A program made the translations under genes and the position numbers. 64,000 bases of DNA from Paenibacillus sp. OVF10 (GTDB taxonomy: Bacteria; Bacillota; Bacilli; Paenibacillales; Paenibacillaceae), in assembly GCA_022836915.1 (NCBI GenBank), contig CP094668.1, forward strand, positions 2,604,001 to 2,668,000, written 5' to 3'. Of this stretch, positions 9,300 to 18,839 are shown piece by piece. Numbering within the stretch: the stretch's first letter is position 1; every line of letters begins with the position of its first letter. Under the pieces are notes generated by a model that worked only from the letters and a program-made list of their open reading frames with translations, did no database searches and was not told where the DNA came from.

Positions 9300-11753
9300 A
9301 TGAGAGTATCGACAGATTGGCTGTCTGATTATATTTCCCTTGAAGGTGTGACGCCACAGGAATTGGCGGAGAAAATCACCCGTGCGGGTGTCGAAATTGA
9401 TGTAGTGGAGAACCGCAACAAGGGCGTGAATAAAGTTGTTGTAGGTTATGTGAAGAGCAAGGAGAAACATCCCGATGCAGACAAACTGAATGTATGTGTC
9501 ATCGATGCCGGCCAAGAAGAAGATCTGCAGATCGTGTGTGGTGCGAAAAATGTGGATGCTGGCCAAAAAGTAGTCGTAGCCCTGGTTGGAGCGAAGCTCC
9601 CTGGTGGATTGGATATCAAAAAAGCCAAACTGCGCGGTGTTGTCTCCCTTGGCATGATCTGTTCCGCCAAAGAGCTGGGCATGAACGACAAATTGCTGCC
9701 GAAAGATCAGCAGGAAGGTATTCTCGTTCTGCCAGAACAAACGGAGGTTGGCACGCCAATCAGCCAGGTTCTTGGTCTCGACGATCATGTGCTTGAACTG
9801 GACCTGACACCAAACCGTTCCGACTGTCTCAGCATGCGTGGTGCAGCTTATGAAGTGGGTGCAATCCTGGGTCGTGAAGTGAAGCTGCCAAGTCCCAAAG
9901 ACCAACTGGTTGAAGTTGGTAATGCAGCCGCAAATCATATCTCTGTAGAGATTAAGGCACAGGAGCAATGCAGTCACTATGCAGCTCGTTATGTAACTGG
10001 CATTAAGCTGGGTGCTTCCCCGCTGTGGATGCAAAACCGTCTCATGGCTGCAGGTGTTCGCCCAATCAATAACATCGTTGATATCACGAACTATGTCATG
10101 CTTGAATACGGTCAACCGCTACATGCATTTGATGCGGATAAGCTGGAAAAGGGCCATATTGAAGTGCGGATGGCCAACGAAGGCGAAACGATTGTTACAC
10201 TGGATGGACAGGAGCGTAAGCTGGAGCCGCACATGTTGCTCATTACGGACGGCGTGAAACCTGTAGCCATCGCTGGGGTTATGGGTGGCGAGAATTCCGA
10301 GGTATCGGAAGGCACGGTGAATCTGCTCTTGGAGTCCGCCAAATTCGACGGCGGAACCGTTCGGAAAACGTCGCGCCAACTGGGGCTGCGTTCCGAAGCA
10401 AGCATGCGTTTTGAGAAGGAAGTAGACCCGGGTGCGGTGATTACGGCTTTGGATCGTGCGGCTGAACTGATTCAGCGTTATGCTGAAGGTGAAGTGCACC
10501 AAGGAATCGTGGAAGCTGGAGCTGAAGCTGCGGAGAAACGTGTAATTCAATTGTCGCTGGATAGACTGAATCGTTATCTGGGAACCGATCTGTCTTTGCT
10601 TGAGGTAAAAACCATCTTCGCTCGTTTGCACTTTGCATGTGGTGATGCTGATCAAGGATTGCTGGATGTGGAAGTACCAACACGCAGAGGGGATATTACG
10701 CTCGACGTAGACTTGTTTGAAGAGATTGCACGCCTGTACGGATACGACAACATTCCAACCACATGGATTGAAGGACCGACGACTCCAGGGGCATATACAC
10801 GCTCTCAAGCGATGCGTCGCACCATTCGTGGATTGCTCTCCGGCAGTGGCTGGCAGGAAATGATCAGTTACTCCTTTGTACACCCGGATAAAGCGACATT
10901 GTTCCCGGCGTTGACACAAGGAAGTAAAGCCGTGAAACTCGCGATGCCTATGAGTGAGGACCGCAGTGTGCTTCGTACGAGTATTTTGCCGCAAATGCTG
11001 GATGCAGCGGTGTATAACATGAACCGTAAACAGGATTCACTGGCTGTATTTGAAGTGGGCAATGTGTTCTTCACCGAAGAAGATCAGCTGACCAAGCAAC
11101 CGCATGAGATTCCGGTACTGGGCTTGCTGCTCACCGGGAATCGTGCAAGCCAGCAGTGGAATGTTGGAGCAGAGAAAGTAGACTTCTTCGATCTGAAAGG
11201 TGCACTTGAGCATCTGTTCGCCTATGTGGGGCTTGAACAACGCATTCGCTTGGTAGCAAACAGCCCTGAAGGATTCCATCCGGGACGTTCCGCATCGGTT
11301 TATCTGGAAGGTAAGGATGGCGGGGAAGGCACATTGATCGGTACATTGGGTCAATTGCATCCGGAACTGCAACAGCAGTATGATCTAAATGATGTGTACA
11401 TCGCAGAGATTGCACTTGAATCAATCTACAACGAAGCAGACGCTGACATTCGTTATCGTGAACTTCCGCGTTTCCCAGCCATGGAACGTGATATCGCGGT
11501 TGTTGTGAATGAGGATATTGAAGCTGGAGATATGCTGCGCGCCATTCGTGAATCGGCGGGTGAATTGTTACAAAACGTACAGGTATTCGATGTGTTTACT
11601 GGCAGTAAACTGGGTGAAAACAAGAAAAGCGTGGCGATGGCACTGGTATACCGGAATCGTGAACGTACACTGACCGATGAGGAAGTTACTGAAGTTCATG
11701 CCCGTGTAGTGGCTCGTCTGGAAGAGCAATTCGGAGCGGAATTGCGCAAATAG
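9300..11753 (+). CDS. pheT: Phenylalanyl-tRNA synthetase beta subunit
   Basis: 817 residues, normal for the long bacterial PheT. Order of domains: an N-terminal B1 segment, an EMAP/OB tRNA-binding fold (about 40-150, VVVGYVKSKEKHPDADKLNV), the B3/B4 editing domain (NNIVDITNYVMLEYGQPLHAFD), B5 (RRGDITLDVDLFEEIARLYGYD), the catalytic-like core, and a C-terminal ferredoxin-fold anticodon-binding domain (LPRFPAMERDIAVVV). The ATG follows GAAGGAAG. A strong terminator lies after the gene. Intact frame across 2.4 kb. Confidence 0.97.
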   Translation: MRVSTDWLSDYISLEGVTPQELAEKITRAGVEIDVVENRNKGVNKVVVGYVKSKEKHPDADKLNVCVIDAGQEEDLQIVCGAKNVDAGQKVVVALVGAKLPGGLDIKKAKLRGVVSLGMICSAKELGMNDKLLPKDQQEGILVLPEQTEVGTPISQVLGLDDHVLELDLTPNRSDCLSMRGAAYEVGAILGREVKLPSPKDQLVEVGNAAANHISVEIKAQEQCSHYAARYVTGIKLGASPLWMQNRLMAAGVRPINNIVDITNYVMLEYGQPLHAFDADKLEKGHIEVRMANEGETIVTLDGQERKLEPHMLLITDGVKPVAIAGVMGGENSEVSEGTVNLLLESAKFDGGTVRKTSRQLGLRSEASMRFEKEVDPGAVITALDRAAELIQRYAEGEVHQGIVEAGAEAAEKRVIQLSLDRLNRYLGTDLSLLEVKTIFARLHFACGDADQGLLDVEVPTRRGDITLDVDLFEEIARLYGYDNIPTTWIEGPTTPGAYTRSQAMRRTIRGLLSGSGWQEMISYSFVHPDKATLFPALTQGSKAVKLAMPMSEDRSVLRTSILPQMLDAAVYNMNRKQDSLAVFEVGNVFFTEEDQLTKQPHEIPVLGLLLTGNRASQQWNVGAEKVDFFDLKGALEHLFAYVGLEQRIRLVANSPEGFHPGRSASVYLEGKDGGEGTLIGTLGQLHPELQQQYDLNDVYIAEIALESIYNEADADIRYRELPRFPAMERDIAVVVNEDIEAGDMLRAIRESAGELLQNVQVFDVFTGSKLGENKKSVAMALVYRNRERTLTDEEVTEVHARVVARLEEQFGAELRK

Positions 11754-11797
11754 GACAAAAGAAGATTTTTTGAACAAAGATTAGCAGGAATTGTTTG

Positions 11798-11843
11798 AAG
11801 TCACATCGAATCCTTAGCATTAGAGGATCGATGTGACTTTTTT
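11798..11843 (+). terminator. Terminator after pheST
   Basis: Twelve-base arms AAGTCACATCGA/TCGATGTGACTT with an inner helix, then T-rich sequence. Confidence 0.9.
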
Positions 11844-11891
11844 GTGATTACAGCTTAGAATCAACATACAGACTTGAAGGAGGGCACAACT

Positions 11892-14600
11892 GTGACTACA
11901 CCTGATCGTACACGCGTCACCGTAGAGATCTACGGGACTTCCTATAAACTGGTTGGCAGCAGTGCCGACTATATGAAACAAGTAGCTAACCTGGTAGATG
12001 AGCGTATGGGCGCAATCTCCAAGCAAAATTCCCGTCTGGATACTCCGCGTATTGCGGTACTGGCGGCTGTACATATGGCTGAACAGTCTCTTCAGACTCA
12101 GGAAATCCGTAATGAACTGAAGATGCTTACTGGAGAACGTACAGAACTGAGAAACGAATTGAATCGGTTAAACGCCATACAAAATGAACATCAACAAGAA
12201 TTGGAACGGCGTGACCAGGCTCTTGCTGATTTGCAAAAGCTGAAGATTGAAGCAGAGCAGGCGTTGCAAAAGTCCGAATCGGACAAAAATTCAGAGATAG
12301 CCAAGTTGAATACGCTGCTGGAGCAAGAACGCGCTCAAGCAACGGAGCGAGTGCAGAAATTGCAGGCCCAAGCGACGGCACAACTGAAGGAAGCAGAAGC
12401 CAAGGGAACGAAACAGCTGAAGGAAATGGAAGAGAAAGCGGCTAACCAGCTTAAAAATGCACAGGCACAGGCTGCTTCCCAGCTCAAAGAAGCTCAGAAC
12501 CGTTCTGCAGCCGAATTGCAGCAGGCGCAGGCCAAAGCTGCGGCGCAATATAAAGAGCTGCAGGACAAGACTGCAGCTCAATTAAAAGAAGCCGAAAGCC
12601 GTGCCGTTGCAGAACGTCAACAGATTGAAGCCAAAGCTGCGCAGCAGGTTCAGACAGCCAAGGAAGAAGCCGAGTCGGCCATTTTGTCCGAGTTGGAGCA
12701 GGCAGAGAGCAATCTGAAGAAAGCTCAGGAAGAAGCAGCGCTACAGTATAACGAACTTCAGCAACAGATGGAACTTCGTCTTCAACAGGCTGAAGAAAAA
12801 GCGCTGCAACAGACACAAGAGCTCACGGATCAGGCGAATCAGGAACGGGCTGACTTGCAGGCACAAGCGGAGCAGAAGCGCCTGACTGAGATAAATCAGT
12901 TGAATGCGGAGTTTAAGGCGTTATCCGAGCAGTTGGAACTCGAATGGATGGAGAAAGAAGCAGCCCTCGAGGAACAATTACAGCAAGTCAAGGAAGCAGC
13001 AGCGTCCCAGGCGAAAGAAGCCGAAGCGGCGGCAGAGGCCTTATTGCAAGAAGAACAGGGCAAGCTCAAGCAGCAACTTGAGGAACAACGTAAACAGGCA
13101 GAGACTCGACTATTAGATGTCGAAGAGCAATTAGAAGAAGTGATGACCCAGCTCATCAGTGCACAGGACATGGTTGCTGAACAAGAACAGCAACTTCAGC
13201 ACGAACGTGGTCAATTGGAATCGTTACGTCATGAGCATGGGGTCCGTAAACAGGAGCAGGAAGTTCAGACTCGCCGAATCACGGAACTGGAGCAACAACT
13301 GGAGCAGTTGAAAGAGGACCGTTCCCAGTTGCAGGAGCTTCTGCGTGAAACGGAACAGGCTGCCCAGCAATCCCGTGATTCACAGGAACAATGGAAGCAG
13401 AAGTATAATGAAACTGTGGATAGAGAAACCTCTCTCACAGCACAGCTACGCAAACTTCAGGAGCAACATGCACAGCTTGAACAGGAAGTTCAAAAGCTTC
13501 GTGAGGCTGAAGTGAAGTCGGAAGAGGAACAGCGTAGGTTGCATAAGGTGCTTGAACAGGCTCATGCCGCGGTGCGTACATTGCAGAATGAGATCGGCAC
13601 GCTTACGGAACGTGAGCAGTCCTGGAAGGACCTTGCTGAGCAGCGATTGGCTGAGATCGGGGACCTGGAGAATCAGATTCTTGAAGTTGCTGAACAAAAT
13701 GAAACGTTGGAGTCTGGTGTGCAATCCCTTCATGATGAATTGTCCGTGGTGAAGGAAGAATCTCGTTTCAACCATGAAGAGGCTGTGCAATACCAGAAGG
13801 ATGCAGAGCTTTTGGAAGAGAAACGCAATCAGCTTGAAGTTGAGCTAAATGTTGTTCGGGAAGAGCTGAACCGACTTCAGGATAACTATAAACAAATCCG
13901 TAATGATTACAGTGATGCATTACAACGGGAAGAGAATTATAGTTCCAAGCTGGATGAATTGAGCAAGGAGAAACAAGAGATTGTGAGCGCACTTGAAGAA
14001 GCGAGACAGTCTTCAGCTAAACTTTCCGAGCGCTACTCGGAGCAAGAGAGCCGGCTAGCCCAGACTGAGGAAGAAGCGTTGGAGTGGCAGATCAAATACG
14101 AAGAACTGTCAGCCAAACAGACCGAGTTGGCATCCCGTCTGGAGCAGTTGACAAGACGTGAAGAAGAACTTCGCTCAAGCGTTGAACAAGCAGAGCAGAA
14201 CGACCAGGTATGGCAACGCCGTGCAGATGAATGGGCGGCTCAGGAACAATCCTGGCAGGAACGCTGGGCTGCACTTGAGAATGAACTAACGGTTTGGAAG
14301 AGAGAAAGTGCGGCAAGTAGTGAGTTGCTGGAGGGACTGGAGCAAGAACGACAGCAGCTGGACAAGTTACGTGCAGAAGCGACCCAAGAGAAAGAGATCA
14401 TGGAAACTGAACTGCTTGAGATGGGGGAGCGTTACGAACTAGCGGCCAATCAATTACGTTTGTTACAGGTTGAACGTGAAATGGAGCAGGAGAAGGCAGA
14501 GCAGCTGAACACGGAATATCGTCAGTTGCATGATGAATATACGAAATTGCAGACGGAATATAACGAATGGATTGAATTGATTGAACAGGACCAGACCTAG
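11892..14600 (+). CDS. zapA: ZapA-domain protein fused to a long coiled coil
   Basis: 902 residues from GTG 11892, which follows AAGGAGG (11877-11883); an upstream in-frame TTG at 11874 would bury that RBS. Residues 5-95 match ZapA, the FtsZ-ring stabiliser (TRVTVEIYGTSYKLVGSSADYMKQV, shown here only in part, then TPRIAVLAAVHMAEQ). Classical ZapA ends near residue 85-100. Here about 800 residues of uninterrupted Glu/Gln/Lys/Ala coiled coil follow. Residues 163-261 keep an 11-residue period and the remainder looks heptad-like. No membrane segment or signal peptide. The pheT-zapA-mutS2 order resembles B. subtilis, but cvpA and polX are absent. Probably a cytoplasmic division or scaffold protein. 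Confidence 0.8.
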   Translation: MTTPDRTRVTVEIYGTSYKLVGSSADYMKQVANLVDERMGAISKQNSRLDTPRIAVLAAVHMAEQSLQTQEIRNELKMLTGERTELRNELNRLNAIQNEHQQELERRDQALADLQKLKIEAEQALQKSESDKNSEIAKLNTLLEQERAQATERVQKLQAQATAQLKEAEAKGTKQLKEMEEKAANQLKNAQAQAASQLKEAQNRSAAELQQAQAKAAAQYKELQDKTAAQLKEAESRAVAERQQIEAKAAQQVQTAKEEAESAILSELEQAESNLKKAQEEAALQYNELQQQMELRLQQAEEKALQQTQELTDQANQERADLQAQAEQKRLTEINQLNAEFKALSEQLELEWMEKEAALEEQLQQVKEAAASQAKEAEAAAEALLQEEQGKLKQQLEEQRKQAETRLLDVEEQLEEVMTQLISAQDMVAEQEQQLQHERGQLESLRHEHGVRKQEQEVQTRRITELEQQLEQLKEDRSQLQELLRETEQAAQQSRDSQEQWKQKYNETVDRETSLTAQLRKLQEQHAQLEQEVQKLREAEVKSEEEQRRLHKVLEQAHAAVRTLQNEIGTLTEREQSWKDLAEQRLAEIGDLENQILEVAEQNETLESGVQSLHDELSVVKEESRFNHEEAVQYQKDAELLEEKRNQLEVELNVVREELNRLQDNYKQIRNDYSDALQREENYSSKLDELSKEKQEIVSALEEARQSSAKLSERYSEQESRLAQTEEEALEWQIKYEELSAKQTELASRLEQLTRREEELRSSVEQAEQNDQVWQRRADEWAAQEQSWQERWAALENELTVWKRESAASSELLEGLEQERQQLDKLRAEATQEKEIMETELLEMGERYELAANQLRLLQVEREMEQEKAEQLNTEYRQLHDEYTKLQTEYNEWIELIEQDQT
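12378..12674 (+). repeat. zapA: Nine hendecad (11-residue) coding repeats in the ZapA fusion
   Basis: Successive units such as AQLKEAEAKGT, KQLKEMEEKAA, NQLKNAQAQAA, SQLKEAQNRSA, AELQQAQAKAA, AQYKELQDKTA, AQLKEAESRAV, AERQQIEAKAA and QQVQTAKEEAE are each 11 residues (residues 163-261). Eleven-residue periodicity usually marks straight or right-handed coiled coils. The repeat is at protein level; codons vary. Confidence 0.85.
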
Positions 14601-14664
14601 CGTAATGAATGTAGCAGAACTGGCTCGTGGGCAACGCACTCTGGTACAATTTGTTATACTAAAG

Positions 14665-14694
14665 AAGGAGCTCCCGTCGCTGCGGGGGCTCCTT
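14665..14694. terminator. Convergent terminator hairpin between zapA and the cupredoxin gene
   Basis: Eleven-pair stem AAGGAGCTCCC/GGGGGCTCCTT (one G-T) between converging genes. T-tracts on either side are weak. Confidence 0.6.
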
Positions 14695-14704
14695 GTCTTG
14701 AATA

Positions 14705-15097
14705 CTATTCTTCAACGATAATTTTGGAGATCATGCTGCTGTGTCCTGAACCACAGAAGACGGAACAGGACATTTCAAACTCACCAACTTTGTCCGGGGT
14801 TATGACTTTGGAGCTATTTCTGGTATCCAGTTGAAGATTCAGCTCAGGCACAAGGATACCGTGATTTCCGTTTTCATTTTCATAAACAATGTTGACCGGA
14901 ACGCCTTTTTTAAGATGGTACTCAGGTTGATCGAATTCATAGTTACTCGCCTTGATGACCAATTCTTCACTGGCTGTAACTCCAGCATCAGCATCGGATC
15001 CATTGCTGCCAGATTCTTCGGACTGTTTCGCTCCTCCACATGCAGTGAGGACCAGAATTAACATACAGGCAGCAAGCCATGTTATGCCTTTCTTCAT
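14705..15097 (-). CDS. Cupredoxin lipoprotein with CuA-like motif
   Basis: 130 residues. A lipoprotein signal (MKKGITWLAACMLILVLTACGG) places the lipid-anchored Cys near residue 20. A Ser/Gly/Asp linker leads to a cupredoxin fold with a His in NHGILVPEL and the C-terminal CSVFCGSGHSSM. This matches the CuA spacing C-x3-C-x3-H-x2-M of cytochrome oxidase subunit II, but with Val at the usual Glu. No transmembrane anchor or oxidase genes lie nearby, so this is probably an extracytoplasmic copper or electron carrier. AAGGAGG precedes tandem ATGs at 15100 and 15097; spacing favours 15097. Confidence 0.75.
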   Translation of the reverse strand: MKKGITWLAACMLILVLTACGGAKQSEESGSNGSDADAGVTASEELVIKASNYEFDQPEYHLKKGVPVNIVYENENGNHGILVPELNLQLDTRNSSKVITPDKVGEFEMSCSVFCGSGHSSMISKIIVEE

Positions 15098-15317
15098 CAT
15101 GTGCCTCCTTAAAGCGTGATTTGGATAAAATTTGAATGATTGCTCCAGTCATCATACCGCAATATGTGGATGCCTGTACACGCTGCGTATGTCGTTTTTT
15201 TGAAAATTGAATGTGTACGGCAGAGCGTGCGTACTGCCCGAATGAAATAAACCCCTTCCGGCACAGGGCCTTCAGAGGTTTAGGAGAATTCATGGGGACG
15301 TTAAGGTGAAACGGAGA

Positions 15318-15677
15318 TTAACTTTTGGAGCTTCGTCCGGCATCAAAAGGGGTGGATACCGGGATGAAGAGATCGATAATCCCGATAACCAGCGCAGCGA
15401 GAATGGCACCGAGCAGGCTGACTTCAACATGATCTACAACATATTGACCAAGCCAAATCACCAGCGCGCTAACGATAAATCCGACAATACCGCGACCAAA
15501 CGGGTTGACTCTTTTGCCGAAGATACCTTCAACGATCCAGCCGAGCAGGGCAATGACGAGAGCAAGCAACAGGGCGCTCCAGAAGCCACCAACGGCGAAT
15601 CCGGGAACGATCCAGCTAACCACCATTAATACAATTGCAGCGATGATAAATCGCACGACATGTCCCAGAAAATTCAT
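15318..15677 (-). CDS. YvlD-like four-helix membrane protein (phage holin superfamily IV)
   Basis: 119 residues with four hydrophobic helices: roughly 5-24, 28-50, 60-80 and 85-107, including GRGIVGFIVSALVIWLGQYV. This matches small YvlD-type membrane proteins, named after a holin-like fold but usually chromosomal and often linked to envelope stress. An AAAGGAGGT precedes the ATG. It stands alone, divergent from mutS2. Function unknown; a lytic role is not implied. Confidence 0.75.
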   Translation of the reverse strand: MNFLGHVVRFIIAAIVLMVVSWIVPGFAVGGFWSALLLALVIALLGWIVEGIFGKRVNPFGRGIVGFIVSALVIWLGQYVVDHVEVSLLGAILAALVIGIIDLFIPVSTPFDAGRSSKS

Positions 15678-15829
15678 GGTGTTTACCTCCTTTTATTCGG
15701 ATTGAACTGAGCAGGGCAACTCCAAGGGGATGGAGAGGTTGCACAATCCTGACACCTGTAGTTTGTGGTGCTATGGTTGAAGTTATGTGTGGAAGGATTC
15801 GTTAAATAGCGTAAGAAAGTTTCTTTCGT

Positions 15830-15835
15830 TATAAT
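15830..15835 (+). promoter_or_regulatory. Candidate -10 element of mutS2
   Basis: TATAAT 29 bases before the TTG start. No convincing -35 element at 16-18 bases. Confidence 0.4.
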
Positions 15836-15864
15836 ACAGATATAGTTTGGAAGGAGTTGTACAC

Positions 15865-18230
15865 TTGGACACGAAAATTTTACACACACTGGAATATCGC
15901 AAAATTTTAAATACATTGCTTAGCTTTGCTCAGACAACCATGGGAAAAAGAAAGCGGAGCAACTTGAACCAAGCAGTGAACTTGAAGAAGTGAAACGGTT
16001 GCTGCAGCAAACCGATGAAGCCTTCACATTTGATCGTCTAAAAGGCTCACCGTCGTTTGGAGGAATTGTAGATATTACGGCTTCCATCAAACGTGCTGAA
16101 ATTGGAGGCACACTTAACCCTCACGAACTGTTGGGAATATCCAATACAACCTTTGCGGCGCGGCGATTGAAACGTCAGATTGGTACTTTGCATGAAGATG
16201 AGCCCATCGAATCATTGTTCTATATCAGTGATCAACTGTCAGAGCAAAAAACGCTTGAGGATGCCATCAAAATCTGTATTGACGATAATGCAGAGGTTGC
16301 CGACAGTGCAAGCGTAGCGTTGGCGCAGATTCGTCGTGAACTGCGAGGCGGAGAAGCGCGGATTCGCGAAAAACTGGATTCCATGATTCGATCCTCTACC
16401 GTATCCAAGATGCTTCAGGATCAGCTCATCACCATCAGAGGAGACCGTTTTGTTATCCCGGTGAAAGCTGAATATCGTTCGTACTTTGGCGGGATTGTGC
16501 ACGATCAATCCGGTTCGGGTGCGACATTGTTCATTGAGCCGGAATCGATTGTTGCAATGAACAACAAATTACGCGAAACCCGGATTCGGGAAGAGCGCGA
16601 AATAGAAATTATTTTGCAGAAATTGACGGCACTTGTCAGTGAGCAGGGAGAGTGGCTCTTGTATGATGTCGACTTGCTGGGATCACTTGATTTTATCTTT
16701 GCCAAAGCACGTCTGGCTCGTGAACTGAAAGCAACATTGCCTGGCATGAATGACCGCGGGTTCATCAAACTTAAAAAAGGTCGGCATCCGCTGATTGCGA
16801 TCGAAAACGTGGTTCCAATCGACATAGAGCTGGGCAATGATTACACATCCATTATCGTGACAGGTCCGAATACGGGTGGTAAGACGGTAACGCTCAAAAC
16901 GATTGGATTGCTGAGCCTGATGGCAATGTCCGGTTTATTTGTTCCAGCTGAGGATGGCAGTCAGTTATGTGTATTTGATGCGATCTATGCAGACATTGGG
17001 GACGAGCAGAGTATCGAGCAGAATCTGAGTACTTTCTCCAGTCATATGACCAACATCATTCGCATTCTGAAAAACATGACGCCGAAAAGTTTGGTATTGC
17101 TCGATGAACTTGGAGCAGGGACAGACCCAGCTGAAGGTTCCGCACTGGCGATCTCCATGTTGGAGCATATGCACCGGACGGGATGTCGCATGGTTGCAAC
17201 CACTCACTACAGTGAACTGAAAGCATACGCATATGAGCGTAAAGGTGTCATTAATGCCAGCATGGAATTTGACATCAACACACTGAGCCCGACCTATCGC
17301 CTTCTGGTGGGTGTGCCTGGACGAAGTAATGCATTTGCCATTGCAGAGCGACTGGGACTGCCGGGTTACATTCTCGACTACGCCCGTGGCGAAGTGAAGG
17401 AAGAGGATCAACGGATTGAGCACATGATTGCTTCTCTTGAAGAGAACCGTCTTACGGCTGAACAAGAGCGTGAGAAGGCAGAGAGTTTGCGCCAGGATAT
17501 GGAGAAATTACGCAGTCGTCATCAGACCGAACTGGAGAAGCTGGAACAGCAGCGTGATCGCCGGATTGAAAAAGCAGAAGAAGATGCACGCAGCATTGTG
17601 GAAAAGGCTCGCGCGGAAGCGGAGAAGATTATAGCAGATCTTCGCCTGTTGGCTATGGAAGAAGGTGCTTCCGTGAAGGAGCACAAACTCATTGCTGCCC
17701 GCAAACAGCTGGACGAGGCAGAACCTGAGAAACGTAGGAAAACGGTCAAGAAGACGGCAACCACGCCGAAGACTCGTGCCATCGGTCCTGGTGATGAAGT
17801 GCTTGTCTACAGTTTGAATCAAAAAGGCCATGTTGTAGAGATGGCGGGCAGCAAAGACGCTATGGTACAACTGGGGATTATGAAAATGAAAGTATCCCTG
17901 GATGACCTGGAACTGCAGCAGTCGGCTCCCGCAGCCAAACCGAAACAAAAACCGGTAACAGGTATGAAACGTACACGTGATGACAATGTGAAAAGTGAAT
18001 TGGATCTGCGTGGTACCAACCTGGAAGAAGCCCTGATGGAGACAGACCGGTTCATTGATGAAGCTTTCCTTGCCAACCTGGGCCAAGTTTATATTATTCA
18101 CGGTAAAGGTACAGGAATTTTACGTTCCGGTATTCAGGATTACCTGCGTAAGCATAAACATATTAAAAGCTACCGGCTGGGCAATTACGGAGAAGGCGGG
18201 AACGGTGTGACCGTCGCAGAATTGGAATAG
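15865..18230 (+). CDS. mutS2: Endonuclease MutS2 (frameshifted near its start)
   Basis: About 788 residues after repair, the normal MutS2 length. The protein dimerises on branched DNA or collided ribosomes. The TTG at 15865 follows AAGGAG (15851-15856) and opens with DTKILHTLEYRKILNTLL, the typical MutS2 start. The frame is lost at the A5 run 15945-15949; one extra A restores TTMGKKKAEQLEPSSE. Core: lever and clamp regions, Walker A GPNTGGKTVTLKT (about 333), Walker B LVLLDELGAGTDP, a coiled coil, and a C-terminal Smr nuclease domain from about 710 (ELDLRGTNLEEAL, IIHGKGTGIL). Read literally, the record would give a truncated 746-residue protein from an internal start. Confidence 0.93.
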
Positions 18231-18300
18231 CCGGTCCATGAATCAATGATATTCTGCGACCTTATTCATGAAGGTCGCAGATGGGGAGAGGGAACGGTGC

Positions 18301-18720
18301 GTGATAGAAAGCATTGACCAATTGCTATCTCATCCCTTGGGGATGGTACTCGGTTTTTTCTCGGTAGCGATTATGGAGCTGCTTGTATTTCTGGCTTGCT
18401 TCGAACTGGTGACTAAGTATAAATGCTGGACTGAGATCAAGAAGGGCAATGTGGCCGTTGCGATGGCTACAGGAGGTAAGATCTTCGGGATCTGCAACGT
18501 ATTGCGGTTCTGCATACAAGCAAAATCTTCGGTATATGAAGCCATGACGTGGTCGTTTGTAGGGTTTATCCTTCTGCTCATTGCCTATTTTTTGTTCGAA
18601 TTCCTGACACCCGTGTTCTCCATTGATAAGGAGATCGAATCGGATAACCGAGCTGTCGGATTGATATCCATGATTATTTCAGTCTCGCTGTCGTTTGTTA
18701 TTGGCGCGAGCATTATCTAG
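18301..18720 (+). CDS. DUF350 membrane protein
   Basis: 139 residues from GTG 18301, downstream of GAGAGGG. An in-frame ATG at 18268 lacks a good RBS. Four hydrophobic helices (about 12-34, 47-66, 78-100, 112-139) and the spacing of Gly and Glu residues fit DUF350 (YjfL/UPF0719-like) integral membrane proteins. It lies 70 bases after mutS2 and just before a 26-residue membrane peptide. Function unknown. Confidence 0.65.
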   Translation: MIESIDQLLSHPLGMVLGFFSVAIMELLVFLACFELVTKYKCWTEIKKGNVAVAMATGGKIFGICNVLRFCIQAKSSVYEAMTWSFVGFILLLIAYFLFEFLTPVFSIDKEIESDNRAVGLISMIISVSLSFVIGASII

Positions 18721-18731
18721 GGGGACCGGTC

Positions 18732-18812
18732 ATGAAGATATTGATACGGATTCTGTTTGCGGCATCGATCGTGTTTTTTGCCATCGGTGTGATCTATGTA
18801 ATGAATACATGA
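18732..18812 (+). CDS. 26-residue single-span membrane peptide
   Basis: ATG 18732 to TGA 18812, beginning MKILIRILFAAS and ending GVIYVMNT; one hydrophobic helix covers most of it. The start lies 11 bases after the DUF350 stop and follows a run of G. Its position between two genes on the same strand, with a compact signal-anchor-like composition, suggests a real small protein. I do not recognise a family, and translation is not proven. Confidence 0.45.
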   Translation: MKILIRILFAASIVFFAIGVIYVMNT

Positions 18813-18839
18813 TGATTTAAAGAGAGAGGTTGATTCAAT

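Noticed and set aside
8194..9357. 387-codon open frame on the minus strand across pheS
   Set aside because: Entirely antisense to the well-supported pheS, with no RBS and a composition mirroring the sense codons.
12378..12674. DNA tandem repeat or CRISPR-like array
   Set aside because: The period is only at protein level (33-nt codon phase with divergent bases), inside an intact coding frame.
15318..15677. Prophage holin
   Set aside because: The four-helix YvlD-like protein stands alone with no phage genes; the holin label reflects only the superfamily name.
16965..17465. Minus-strand frame within mutS2
   Set aside because: Shadow of the conserved MutS2 ATPase codons; no start signals.
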